DNA of 64,000 nucleotides from Bacillota bacterium (GTDB lineage: Bacteria; Bacillota; Clostridia; Lachnospirales; Lachnospiraceae), in NCBI GenBank assembly GCA_023411215.1, contig JAEYOY010000045.1, forward strand, positions 56,259 through 120,258. The letters run 5' to 3'. Position 1 is the stretch's first letter. The number at the start of each line of letters is the position of its first letter. Made by a program: the position numbers and the translations under genes. Positions 43,306 through 52,118 of this stretch are shown here, piece after piece. The notes under the pieces were generated by a model. That model was not told where the DNA came from. It saw only the letters and a list, made by a program, of their open reading frames with translations, and did not search any database.

Positions 43306-45108
43306 TTAATTGGTATATCTATTATAAAGTGGTCCATAAACACTACAAGCTCTATAATCTTGTCCCTCTTTGTCCATACCAAATGCATTCCAAGAGGCCG
43401 GTCTGAATATCTTCTCTTCCGGTACATTATGCATACAAACTGGAATTCTCAGCATGGAGCATAGCGTAATTATATCTGCACCAACATGTCCATAACTGAT
43501 AGCACCATGATTCGCTCCCCAATTATTCATAACATCATAAGCTGATTTAAAAGCACCCTTTCCTGTGACTCTAGGCGTAAACCAAGTACAAGGCCAAGAA
43601 TAATCCGTTCTCTTCCATATTGCATCAGATACATCATCAGGAAGCGCCACGGTATATCCTTCCGCTAGTTGAAGCACCGGTCCAATTCCTTTTACTATAT
43701 TTAGTCTTACCATTGTGACAGGCATTTCTGATTTTGTTAAAAACCGTGAAGAATACCCACCACCTCTGAAATATCCTAGGTCGGCTGCGCACCATTCGGT
43801 AGCTTTTAGACAAGCTTCCATATCCTGATCCGTCATTTCCCAGAAAGGTTTCATCACTGCTTGTCCCTTTTCTTTTACCTCACCACAAGCATCCAAGCAA
43901 CAAGCGCCAGAATTAATCAGATGAATGATACCATTCGCCTCTTTTGCTTTTCCTTCCAACTCATATCCCGTAGCTCGTTTTACAGAATCAGATGACCAGC
44001 AGGTTCTAACATCAGCAAACATCTGTGCCCGATTTGTTAATAATTTAAGTAACAGCATACTTACGGCATTTAATGTATCATTTTCAGTTGCAAGAATATA
44101 AGGTTCTCTCGCTCCTTCCCAATCAAAGGAGGTATTTAATATTGCCTCTGCAAAATCTGTATTGGGGAACATATCCGTCCATTGTCTCTGCCCCTGGAAT
44201 CCGGCTGCAATCGCATTATGTCCAAGACTTTCTTCTTCTCTACCTTTTGGCAGATTAGGATTTCCATTCATTAAGTCCTTGATAATACAAGCACATTTTA
44301 CGCTGAATTCCCAATCCTTTTCTTTCTCCCCACTTGTCTTCTGCACTTCTTTAGGATTTTTATCAAATCCATCGATGCAATTCTTCTTTGTCCATGCTAA
44401 AGCCTTTTCATATTCTTCTTTATCATAGATTTCCTGTTCAATTCGTCTCAGTACCTCAACCTCGTCGATGGATTCACATCTCATTCCAAGATAACTTTCA
44501 AAGAAATCGGTATTAATACTTGAGCCAGCAATACCCATGCTAGTCGCTCCAATTTGAAGATAAGATTTTCCTCTCATTGTTGCCAATGCAACCGCAGCTC
44601 TAGCGAAACGAAGAATTTTTTCCTTAACATCTTCCGGTATTTCATTATCATCCTGGTCCTGCACCTTATCTCCATAGATACCAAATGCAGGAAGTCCCTT
44701 TTGGGCATGTGCTGCCAATACAGATGCCAAATATACAGCACCCGGCCGTTCCGTTGCATTCAATCCCCAGATTCCCTTTATTGTCATAGGATCTGTATCC
44801 ATAGTCTCAGAACCATAACACCAGCAGGGTGTTACAGATAAGGTAATACTTACACCAGCTTTCTTGAACTTTCTATCACAAGCTGCGGCTTCTGCTACTC
44901 TTCCTATGGTTGTATCCGCTATTACAACCTCTACCGGTTCCCCATTACTATATTTGATATTATCACGAAGGAGTTTTGCAGCATTGCGAGCCATAGTCAT
45001 AGTTTGTTCTTCTAAGGAACCTCTTACATCAACCATCCCCTGTCTGGCATCAATAATAGGACGTATTCCTATCACCGGATAATCACCAATCAATCTGTTT
45101 TTTGCCAT
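43306..45108 (-). CDS. fucI: L-fucose isomerase
   Basis: 600 aa from the ATG at 45108, which has GGAGG 8 nt upstream; an in-frame ATG at 45138 has none. E. coli FucI is 591 aa. Visible: IGIRPIIDARQG at the start, TPCWCYGSE, the metal-binding Glu region of AATENDTLNAVSMLL-type (here LATENDTLNAV) and HLINSGACCLD, with GANHGAISYGHVG at the end. Interconverts L-fucose/L-fuculose or D-arabinose/D-ribulose with Mn2+. Here it is the last gene of an aldolase-ABC-sialidase-like-YhcH operon, with no fuculokinase nearby. Confidence 0.93.
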   Translation of the reverse strand: MAKNRLIGDYPVIGIRPIIDARQGMVDVRGSLEEQTMTMARNAAKLLRDNIKYSNGEPVEVVIADTTIGRVAEAAACDRKFKKAGVSITLSVTPCWCYGSETMDTDPMTIKGIWGLNATERPGAVYLASVLAAHAQKGLPAFGIYGDKVQDQDDNEIPEDVKEKILRFARAAVALATMRGKSYLQIGATSMGIAGSSINTDFFESYLGMRCESIDEVEVLRRIEQEIYDKEEYEKALAWTKKNCIDGFDKNPKEVQKTSGEKEKDWEFSVKCACIIKDLMNGNPNLPKGREEESLGHNAIAAGFQGQRQWTDMFPNTDFAEAILNTSFDWEGAREPYILATENDTLNAVSMLLLKLLTNRAQMFADVRTCWSSDSVKRATGYELEGKAKEANGIIHLINSGACCLDACGEVKEKGQAVMKPFWEMTDQDMEACLKATEWCAADLGYFRGGGYSSRFLTKSEMPVTMVRLNIVKGIGPVLQLAEGYTVALPDDVSDAIWKRTDYSWPCTWFTPRVTGKGAFKSAYDVMNNWGANHGAISYGHVGADIITLCSMLRIPVCMHNVPEEKIFRPASWNAFGMDKEGQDYRACSVYGPLYNRYTN

Positions 45109-45143
45109 ATCCTTTACCTCCATTACATTATTTTCCATTTATA

Positions 45144-45608
45144 TTAATATAATACCTTTAATACCATCTTCTTTACCATATTCCCATCCCCAATCATGGG
45201 GCGATGTCCATCATCGGGAAAACATATTACAAACTGATCTTGATTTAATGATGTACTTACACATCTATTGTTGTCATCGACAATCTGGCCATCATAGAAG
45301 CATATATCTTTTTGCTCATTATATTGCTCAGTTATAACAAGCTCACTGGTCTTCGCAAACTCAATGATTTCTCTTCCTGAAATTGCATATTGAATATCAA
45401 TATATCTATTATGTGATTCAAATGGGATGCTTTCCTTTGGTTTCGTAGGATACTCTTGGATAAATCCATATACCTTTTTCCCTTCAATTTCAAAAGTAGA
45501 ATCATGAAAGCATCTAAGATCAGTTTCATTTATCCATTTTAACGCAGTATCAAGGTTCTTATGAATACCCTGGTACCTTAATAGATTATCTCTTGTATCA
45601 AAAATCAT
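45144..45608 (-). CDS. YhcH/YjgK/YiaL family protein
   Basis: 154 aa cupin-like fold. It shows ESHNRYIDIQYAISGREII with metal-binding His and Glu, then FVICFPDDGHRPMIG near the end with the second His, the signature of the family. E. coli YhcH is in the sialic-acid nan operon and YiaL in a pentose/keto-gulonate operon; some members act as sugar anomerases. Lies between the Asp-box protein and fucI. Start has TAGGAGGGAAATGCT. Confidence 0.85.
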   Translation of the reverse strand: MIFDTRDNLLRYQGIHKNLDTALKWINETDLRCFHDSTFEIEGKKVYGFIQEYPTKPKESIPFESHNRYIDIQYAISGREIIEFAKTSELVITEQYNEQKDICFYDGQIVDDNNRCVSTSLNQDQFVICFPDDGHRPMIGDGNMVKKMVLKVLY

Positions 45609-45620
45609 AGCATTTCCCTC

Positions 45621-46622
45621 CTAAATGCTTATTTTCCAAAACGCGATGTTTTCTCTGTTATAGGTGTATGTCAAATACAAGTATTCATTATGAGAGATAA
45701 TAGAGGGATAAGAAAATTCTCCCTCACCTTCATCTAAAACAAGGATATCACGGAAGGATAGCCCATCATCTTCGGAACAAGCCAGATATAATGGTGTTCT
45801 TTTTCCCCAACTGTTTCCTACCGGATTGTATACCAAATATAGATTTCCATCACAATGTCTGACAACATCAATACCACTGTTATTATTAGGAATGTTGGTT
45901 TGATACGCCTGGCAAAAGGTTGCACCCGCATCCTTTGAATCACTGCGAAATACATAACCTTCTGTACTTCTCATAAACATATGGACCCCAGTATCACTCT
46001 CCCAAAGGCTTGGTTGAATAATACCTCTTCCTACATAGGACTGTTCTGATACCGGAATTGCATGATAATCCATAGCAATCTCCCTATCCTCATTCGGTGT
46101 AGCATAGATATCATTACTTTTCTTCCAAGTCATACCGAAATCATCGGAATAATCTACAAAACAGCTCCATACCCCTGCTTCTGAAGAAGCAGGGGCTAGT
46201 ATTCTGCGGTTTTTTAACTGTATCAGTTTATTCCGTACAGGTCCTCTACCTCCTGCATCGCCTGGTATCATTTCTCTTGCCTCAGACCATGTCTTTCCAT
46301 TATCATAGGAGGACATAATCATTGTTTTCCATGTAGCAATCGTATCTCCAATTTTATAAAACAAGAGTAAATCGTTCTCTTTTATTTCAAATAATACCGG
46401 ATTCCAATGTGGAACATTTTCTTCTACTGTAATGGGTTTCGGATCTGTCCATCCATCGCTCTCTCTTATCGAACCCCATATTGTCACATCCGAAGCACCT
46501 TCTTTACTTCCTGCAAACCAAACAACCATAATTGTTTGGTTTGACAGAAAGCAAACATTAGAGGCATGACAGCTCTTAAAAAAACTATTATTCTTTGCAA
46601 TTAGTTCTTTCTCTACTTTCAT
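45621..46622 (-). CDS. Sialidase-fold (BNR/Asp-box) protein, no signal peptide
   Basis: 333 aa from the ATG at 46622; another ATG four codons upstream is possible. Four Asp boxes of the S-x-D-x-G-x-[TS]-[WF] form are visible: SYDNGKTW, SDDFGMTW, SKDAGATF and SEDDGLSF, giving a six-bladed propeller as in exo-alpha-sialidases. It begins without a signal peptide or anchor, so it works in the cytoplasm on an imported glycoside. The catalytic Arg triad cannot be confirmed by eye. Downstream of the two permease genes. Confidence 0.78.
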   Translation of the reverse strand: MKVEKELIAKNNSFFKSCHASNVCFLSNQTIMVVWFAGSKEGASDVTIWGSIRESDGWTDPKPITVEENVPHWNPVLFEIKENDLLLFYKIGDTIATWKTMIMSSYDNGKTWSEAREMIPGDAGGRGPVRNKLIQLKNRRILAPASSEAGVWSCFVDYSDDFGMTWKKSNDIYATPNEDREIAMDYHAIPVSEQSYVGRGIIQPSLWESDTGVHMFMRSTEGYVFRSDSKDAGATFCQAYQTNIPNNNSGIDVVRHCDGNLYLVYNPVGNSWGKRTPLYLACSEDDGLSFRDILVLDEGEGEFSYPSIISHNEYLYLTYTYNRENIAFWKISI

Positions 46623-46702
46623 CCTGACCACCATTCTGCCATAGGCAATTCCAATACTAAGCCAAAAGCAGCTCTGTAATTTCTACTTTCCTTCAACCTC
46701 TA

Positions 46703-47533
46703 TTAACCTTTAATTCCAGAGCTTGCAATTCCTTCTACAAAATAACGCTGTAAGAACAAAAATACAATCAGAGTTGGTATTACTGCCATACAACAAGCAG
46801 CAAGTACTGGTCCATACTGAAATTGAGCATTGGAGTTTACATTTCCCATATATTGTGAAATACCAACCGGTAAAGTATAAAGCTTATCAGATCTTAGCGA
46901 AATCATCGGCCACATAAAGCTATTCCAGTTACTGATAAATGCGATAATAGTAACAGTAGAAAGAGCTGGTTTTGATAAAGGAAGCATGATTTTTCTAAAA
47001 ATTGTTGTCTCAGTGCAACCGTCAATTCTGGCAGCTTCCTCCAGTTCGTTTGGCAGATCTTTGAAGAAACTGGTTAAGATAAAAATACTGGTTACATTTG
47101 CTACCGATGGCAAAATCACACCCGTCAGTTTATTAATTAACCCGATTTTAGAAGTAAGTAAAAATAATGGAATCATATATGCCTGAATTGGTATAAGCAA
47201 CATCATAATAATCATACCATACAGTAATTTTCTTCCTTTAAACTCAAATCTTGCAAAAGCATAAGCCGCCATCGAAGACAAAACCAGAATTAGTCCAGTT
47301 CCTACGACCGAAGTTATTAAACTGTTCTTCGCCCAGCTTAAATAGGGGTATTTTTCTAATACAGTGAGATAATTTGAGAAAGTAATTACATCAGGAATCC
47401 ACTTTGGTGGAAACTTTACAATATCCAATTCCGGCTTCAGTGATGATACCAGAGTCCACGCGATTGGCATTAAGATAACAATACATATAATCAGCATTAC
47501 GATGTATTTCAAGGATTTTTTAATATATTTCAT
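46703..47533 (-). CDS. Carbohydrate ABC transporter permease, MalG type
   Basis: 276 aa, six membrane segments, EAA loop EEAARIDGCTETTIFRKIMLP. CUT1 family. 9 nt after the MalF-type gene. The ATP-binding subunit is missing from the operon, as in the first importer at 11 kb. Typical C-terminus for this class (VEGIASSGIKG). Confidence 0.92.
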   Translation of the reverse strand: MKYIKKSLKYIVMLIICIVILMPIAWTLVSSLKPELDIVKFPPKWIPDVITFSNYLTVLEKYPYLSWAKNSLITSVVGTGLILVLSSMAAYAFARFEFKGRKLLYGMIIMMLLIPIQAYMIPLFLLTSKIGLINKLTGVILPSVANVTSIFILTSFFKDLPNELEEAARIDGCTETTIFRKIMLPLSKPALSTVTIIAFISNWNSFMWPMISLRSDKLYTLPVGISQYMGNVNSNAQFQYGPVLAACCMAVIPTLIVFLFLQRYFVEGIASSGIKG

Positions 47534-47542
47534 CTCAATTAC

Positions 47543-48406
47543 CTACCTTTCCTCTGTTTTTAGAATTTTATTCTGAACAAATATCATAATTGCCAAAATA
47601 ATTAAAACCATAACTTCTACGGTTGCACCATAACCTAAATTGTAATTTTGGAAAGCTGAGGTATATAGATATTGAACCATAGTAAGAGTCGCAGTTCCTG
47701 GTCCACCTTTCGTCATTACAAAGATTTGATCAAAGAGTTGAACAACATTAACTAATGTTAAGGTAACTACCATTGATGTTACCGAACTAAGTAAAGGAAG
47801 TGTGATTTTAAAAAATGTCTTAATCTTTGTAGCTCCGTCGATCTGAGCTGCTTCATATAACTCCCTTGGTATCCCTTGTAATCCAGCTAAAAATAGAACC
47901 ATGTTATATCCTAGATAAGACCAGATTACAACTATGGATACAGATAACATTGCCATCTTTTTATCTGTTAACCAATATATTGTTGAACCACCCAGTGCTT
48001 TAATATAATAGTTTAAAATACCAAAGTTGTTATCGTATAACCAAGTCCACATAATACCAACAACCGCTGGTATTAAAACATAAGGTATAATCGATATAGC
48101 TCTCGCCGCATTTTTGAACTTCATCCTTTGATTCAATAGCAATGCGAGAAGCAGACTACCACAGATTAATATTGGCAATATAATTATGAAAAACTTAAAC
48201 GTGTTAATTACTGAAATATAGAAATAATCATCTTTAAATAATTTAATAAAATTATCGAATTTAATAAAACGAGGTTTGGATGCTAGCTTCCAATTTGTTA
48301 AACTAATAAATAATCCAGCAATACTTGGTCCCAATCGAAAGATAAGGAATATCGTAAGATATGGAAATAGAAATAATGCTGCATATTTGCCTTGTTTCTT
48401 TTTCAA
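47543..48406 (-). CDS. Carbohydrate ABC transporter permease, MalF type
   Basis: 287 aa from the TTG at 48406, preceded by GGAGGGGGCAAA; an in-frame ATG at 48445 gives 13 extra residues and lacks a site. Six membrane segments and the EAA loop YEAAQIDGATKIKTFFKITLP-like (EAAQIDGATKIKTFFKI). CUT1 partner of the permease downstream (9-nt gap). The binding protein gene is 200 nt upstream. Confidence 0.88.
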   Translation of the reverse strand: MKKKQGKYAALFLFPYLTIFLIFRLGPSIAGLFISLTNWKLASKPRFIKFDNFIKLFKDDYFYISVINTFKFFIIILPILICGSLLLALLLNQRMKFKNAARAISIIPYVLIPAVVGIMWTWLYDNNFGILNYYIKALGGSTIYWLTDKKMAMLSVSIVVIWSYLGYNMVLFLAGLQGIPRELYEAAQIDGATKIKTFFKITLPLLSSVTSMVVTLTLVNVVQLFDQIFVMTKGGPGTATLTMVQYLYTSAFQNYNLGYGATVEVMVLIILAIMIFVQNKILKTEER

Positions 48407-48605
48407 TTTGCCCCCTCCAATCTTATTTAATGCGGACTTCACCATGGTTGCAAATAATAATCGAATAAGTAGTGCATCTTAGTCTTTCTCACGAATTCAA
48501 TGGAAGAAAATCTGCAAGATGCACCACCTATAGATTAACATTATGATGTTTATTTCGTGTTTACACATACAAGATGAACCGGCAAGCCAGTTCACTTGTT
48601 ATGAT

Positions 48606-49955
48606 TTATTGTTCTTTTAATACAGTATTTACATCATTTTCAAATTGCTTTACGATATCAGCAGCATTCTTATTGTTTAAAGTAGCATCCTGAGCCAAGG
48701 TTAAGATAGGGCTAGGTGCACTGGATGAAAAAATTGATACTGCCTTTTTATGCGCTGGTATGAATTTAACATAATCCATTTCTTTGTAAAATGCATCAAT
48801 ACCTTTTAATTTCTGTGATGCTTCCTGTGCTTTTACATTAGCAGGAATCTGACCGGATAAAGCCCAATCTGCAGAATTCTCAGCCATCCAGGTTACAAAC
48901 TCTTTTGCAGCGGCAAGTCTGCTCTCATCCTTAATACCGGAAGGGAATGCTAATAATTCACTCGCGCCCCATACAGCTTTCTGATCAAATACCTTCGGAT
49001 ATTCCGCAGTTCCCCAATTAAAGCCTACTTGGCTCATACCGGATAACTGCCAGTTTCCATCAATAATCATTGCTACATTTCCTGCTTTGAAATCATCAAT
49101 TGCTGACTTCTCACCAACGGGAGTAACATGATATTTGTATATTAAATCTTCGATGAACTGAATTGCTTTTGAGGTCTTATCTACATCAAGCTTCAATTCT
49201 GTCATATCAGCAGTTAACGGATTGTATCCCTGTTGATTCAGTAATCCGTATACTTGATAAAATCCATGATGATTCTGTAAAAATCCAAAACCGTATTGAA
49301 CAATATTAGTGGAGTCGAAGCCTTTTTCTGAAGCATTCTTACCATTTTTATCAATGGTTAACTTCATAGCTGTATCAATTAATTCATCTCCTGTAGTTGG
49401 AGGATTCTTAATTCCTGCTTTATCGAGCAGATCTTGATTATAATAAAGTGCATGCATATTGATATCGATGGGAACGCCGTATTGAACTCCGTCATAAATA
49501 GTTCCATTCCAAGCGGTCTCTACATAATCTGCTTTATTCAGTCCCATAGAAGTAACTAGATCTGCATTCAGAACTCCCATATCAACAAATTGTCCCATTT
49601 CAAAAGTATGCATCGCAACAACATCCGGTGTGGCGCCAACTTGGTAATCAGCTAAGAATTTAGTAAACATTTCACTCCATTGTAATGAAGTAAATTCAAC
49701 GGTGATATTGTTTTGGCTTGCATTAAACTTATCAACTATAGCACCCATTTTTTCTAGGTCTGCACCAGTCCAACCTCCATAAAACTTAAGAGTAACCGGT
49801 TGAGCTGCCGCTTTTGTAGCTTCTGGCGCTGTTGTTGCTGCTGTGTTATTGTTGTTTGTGTCTGATGGTTCTGTTTTGTTCGTACCCTTACTGCATCCTG
49901 TAACCATTGCCATAACAAGCATTAGGCTAATGATTAATTTCATAGTTTTTTTCAT
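48606..49955 (-). CDS. Sugar ABC transporter substrate-binding lipoprotein
   Basis: 449 aa. Signal peptide with lipobox MVTGC (Cys at residue 21), Thr/Ala-rich linker to about residue 52, then a CUT1 solute-binding fold (LKFYGGWTGADLEKMGAIV, then DVVAMHTFEMGQF). Ligand unknown, but the operon content points to an acidic or deoxy-sugar glycoside. Preceded by TAGGAGGTATTGT. Separated from the aldolase gene by an AT-rich hairpin. Confidence 0.88.
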   Translation of the reverse strand: MKKTMKLIISLMLVMAMVTGCSKGTNKTEPSDTNNNNTAATTAPEATKAAAQPVTLKFYGGWTGADLEKMGAIVDKFNASQNNITVEFTSLQWSEMFTKFLADYQVGATPDVVAMHTFEMGQFVDMGVLNADLVTSMGLNKADYVETAWNGTIYDGVQYGVPIDINMHALYYNQDLLDKAGIKNPPTTGDELIDTAMKLTIDKNGKNASEKGFDSTNIVQYGFGFLQNHHGFYQVYGLLNQQGYNPLTADMTELKLDVDKTSKAIQFIEDLIYKYHVTPVGEKSAIDDFKAGNVAMIIDGNWQLSGMSQVGFNWGTAEYPKVFDQKAVWGASELLAFPSGIKDESRLAAAKEFVTWMAENSADWALSGQIPANVKAQEASQKLKGIDAFYKEMDYVKFIPAHKKAVSIFSSSAPSPILTLAQDATLNNKNAADIVKQFENDVNTVLKEQ

Positions 49956-49992
49956 ACAATACCTCCTATATTTTTTTATTTAGTATATCTAA

Positions 49993-50020
49993 AATTAAGA
50001 TATTTATTTATATCTTAATT
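49993..50020. repeat. AT-rich hairpin at the aldolase stop
   Basis: AATTAAGATAT / ATATCTTAATT, 11 bp with a 6-nt loop, overlapping the aldolase stop and preceding the binding protein gene. Likely an mRNA-stability or processing element. Confidence 0.5.
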
Positions 50021-50962
50021 ATTTAGATCATTAAGCCTGCTATTTTTTTCAAATAGCAGTTGAGTTATCTTATCCGTAAGTAGATTTAATTGTCCTACTT
50101 CATCTTGAATCGTTTCATTAATGAAACTCCTTGTAAATTTTCTTGTATAGGTGTTGATCGAATATCCCATTAGCTTGATTGCCAATTTTGCATTTTCCGG
50201 ATAATTCTTCAGTTCAATAAAAGAACACATTGTCAATACCGCCTGCAACCACGAAGCAGTATCAGGATCTTTATTCCAATTATTCACCAACCAGCTATAT
50301 AACTGCGGTTGAAAGTTCGCCATAACTCCACTATATCCTGCAGCTCCATCTTTTAAGCTTTCCAACAAGGTGGCCGTATTGGCATTATACAATTTCATAG
50401 AAGAACCTTTTAATTGATGAATTCTCCGCCTGATTTCTTGTGCGTCACAACAAGTATCTTTGATAAAATAGAACCTCTTTGTCTGAATGCAAAAATCAAT
50501 AACCTTTTCAGTCAGAAGCCTTTTATATGGGTATGGGCATTCATAAATACCAAGTGGAATATCCTCCGGTAATTCTTTTAGTATTACCTCCAAATTCTTT
50601 ATTAATACCTCATCATCCTCATCCTCTTTTGCAAGGATTGAACTGATCAGTACAACTGCATCTACACCTGTTGCAGCAATCTGCTTAAGCTCTTCAATCT
50701 GGTCCTCTAATCCACTGGATACATGACCTGATGCAAGTACCGGAATTGTTGAATGTTCCTTTATAAACCTAGCTAACTGAACTCTCTCCTTTAATGATAG
50801 ATAAAACATTTCACTAGATTGGCATATTCCGAATAAGCCTGTAGCACCATTCTTCGTATACCATTCAATTAATTGTTGTAATGCCTTATAATCAATTTCT
50901 CCTTGATCATTAAACGGCGTTAGCATTACCGGCCAAACACCATCTTGTAATTCATAGCTCAT
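50015..50962 (-). CDS. DHDPS/N-acetylneuraminate-lyase family aldolase
   Basis: 315 aa TIM barrel. The Schiff-base Lys is in YFIKDTCCD near residue 168 and the Tyr in IPLGIYECPYPYKR. The substrate-carboxylate motif is GICQSSEMFYLS, differing from DHDPS (GTTGE). The first gene of the operon after the IclR regulator, so it probably starts breakdown of the imported compound, cleaving a keto-acid to pyruvate plus an aldehyde. Not a housekeeping dapA, judging by context and motif. Ribosome site GAAAGGA. Confidence 0.85.
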   Translation of the reverse strand: MSYELQDGVWPVMLTPFNDQGEIDYKALQQLIEWYTKNGATGLFGICQSSEMFYLSLKERVQLARFIKEHSTIPVLASGHVSSGLEDQIEELKQIAATGVDAVVLISSILAKEDEDDEVLIKNLEVILKELPEDIPLGIYECPYPYKRLLTEKVIDFCIQTKRFYFIKDTCCDAQEIRRRIHQLKGSSMKLYNANTATLLESLKDGAAGYSGVMANFQPQLYSWLVNNWNKDPDTASWLQAVLTMCSFIELKNYPENAKLAIKLMGYSINTYTRKFTRSFINETIQDEVGQLNLLTDKITQLLFEKNSRLNDLNN

Positions 50963-51007
50963 AAAACCAATCCTTTCTTCTCTTCAATAAACACTTTCAA
51001 CACTTTG

Positions 51008-51033
51008 CGTTCTGTATAGCAGAACGCCGTTCT
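51008..51033. promoter_or_regulatory. IclR operator, site 1 (operon promoter)
   Basis: CGTTCT-N7-AGAACG-C-CGTTCT. The AGAACG-C-CGTTCT part is a perfect inverted repeat, and a further half-site lies 13 nt away. 46 nt upstream of the aldolase start. The same arrangement with equal spacing occurs at 51889, in front of the IclR gene. Confidence 0.7.
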
Positions 51034-51111
51034 ATTTATGTTATATTTTTTTAGCAATACTACATATGAGTCCATATATAATACTGCTAATATTTCCAAC
51101 TTTAATAATAC

Positions 51112-51873
51112 CTATGCTAAATAGTCTTGAATTCTTTTTGCATACTTTTTCATCAAAGCAGATAATTCAAGAATTCTTTCTTCATCAAATCGTAAAGAAG
51201 GTCCGCTAACACTAAAAGCTCCCTCCAGTGTTCCTTTCTTTCCAAATAAAGGCACTGCAACACATTTTATTCCATATTCATGTTCCATATTATCAATGGC
51301 ATACCCGTTTCGTCTAATATCTTCCAGTTGTCTCAAGAGCACTTCTTTATCACATATTGTCTGTTCTGTATATGATATTAGTTCCTTACTTAAATAAGTT
51401 TCCACAAGATCTTTTGGTAGATAAGCCATCATTGCTTTGCCAATACCGGTACAATACATTAAGGCTCTTTCTCCCAAGATAGAACGCATCATGTTTATAT
51501 CCTCTCCCGGATGATAAGCATCCAGATATAGGACACTATCTTCGTAGGCTACTCCAAGATATACGCTCTCTTTTGTCAAATTAGATAATTCCTGCAAATA
51601 AGGCATCGCAATATTTTTAATAGAATACCGGTCTCCAATGGTTCGGCTTAGTTCAAAGATCTTGATACCAATGCGGTAACGTCCTGTATCATGATCCTGC
51701 TCTAGATAACCAAGTGTTTTTAATGTTGTAAGAATGCTGTGTACATTACTTTTATATAAGCCAAGCTTTTCACTGATTTCAGTAACACCCAAAGCAGGTT
51801 TATCAATAAAACACTCTAACACTGAAAAAGCCTTTCCTACACTTTTCAGCTTAATCTCATCTCTGTCCTCCAT
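51112..51873 (-). CDS. IclR-family transcriptional regulator
   Basis: 253 aa from the ATG at 51873 (AAGGGAG 5 nt upstream; a GTG six bases earlier is inside the site). Winged HTH (VTEISEKLGLYKSNVHSIL) then the IclR effector domain (CTGIGKAMMAYLP, and AVPLFGKKGTLEGAFSVSGP). It sits 149 nt before the operon it very likely controls, and an identical operator is found in both promoters. Effector probably a keto-acid or deoxy-sugar. Confidence 0.92.
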   Translation of the reverse strand: MEDRDEIKLKSVGKAFSVLECFIDKPALGVTEISEKLGLYKSNVHSILTTLKTLGYLEQDHDTGRYRIGIKIFELSRTIGDRYSIKNIAMPYLQELSNLTKESVYLGVAYEDSVLYLDAYHPGEDINMMRSILGERALMYCTGIGKAMMAYLPKDLVETYLSKELISYTEQTICDKEVLLRQLEDIRRNGYAIDNMEHEYGIKCVAVPLFGKKGTLEGAFSVSGPSLRFDEERILELSALMKKYAKRIQDYLA

Positions 51874-51888
51874 ATACACTCCCTTTTC

Positions 51889-51914
51889 CGTTCTAATATA
51901 CAGAACATCGTTCT
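51889..51914. promoter_or_regulatory. IclR operator, site 2 (autoregulation)
   Basis: CGTTCT-N7-AGAACA-T-CGTTCT, 16 nt upstream of the IclR ATG. The half-site offsets (13 and 20 nt) match site 1 exactly. Binding here would block transcription of the regulator. Confidence 0.7.
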
Positions 51915-52066
51915 TGTTTTGTTTATATTTTATTACTTTTATATACCCTTGTCAACTAAAAATTATATTTATTTGTGCATTTGTTCTGATATTAAGTTCT
52001 TTTATATGGTACTATTGTACACTTTTACATTATTCAGGTAATGCTGCATATATTTCTTATGAAATC

Positions 52067-52105
52067 AAAAAAAGAACACCAATCAGGATTTATAGTCCTA
52101 ATTGG
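52067..52105 (-). terminator. Intrinsic terminator of the chemoreceptor gene
   Basis: CCAATTAGGA / TCCTGATTGG (one mismatch) with a 7-nt loop and TTTTTTT on the minus strand, 14 nt past the MCP stop. Confidence 0.85.
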
Positions 52106-52118
52106 TATTCGACTGTGT

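Noticed and set aside
43306..50962. Standard sialic-acid (nan) operon
   Set aside because: nanE and nanK are missing, fucI is present, and the aldolase motif differs from NanA.
50015..50962. Housekeeping dapA
   Set aside because: The GTTGE motif is absent and the gene heads an IclR-controlled sugar operon.
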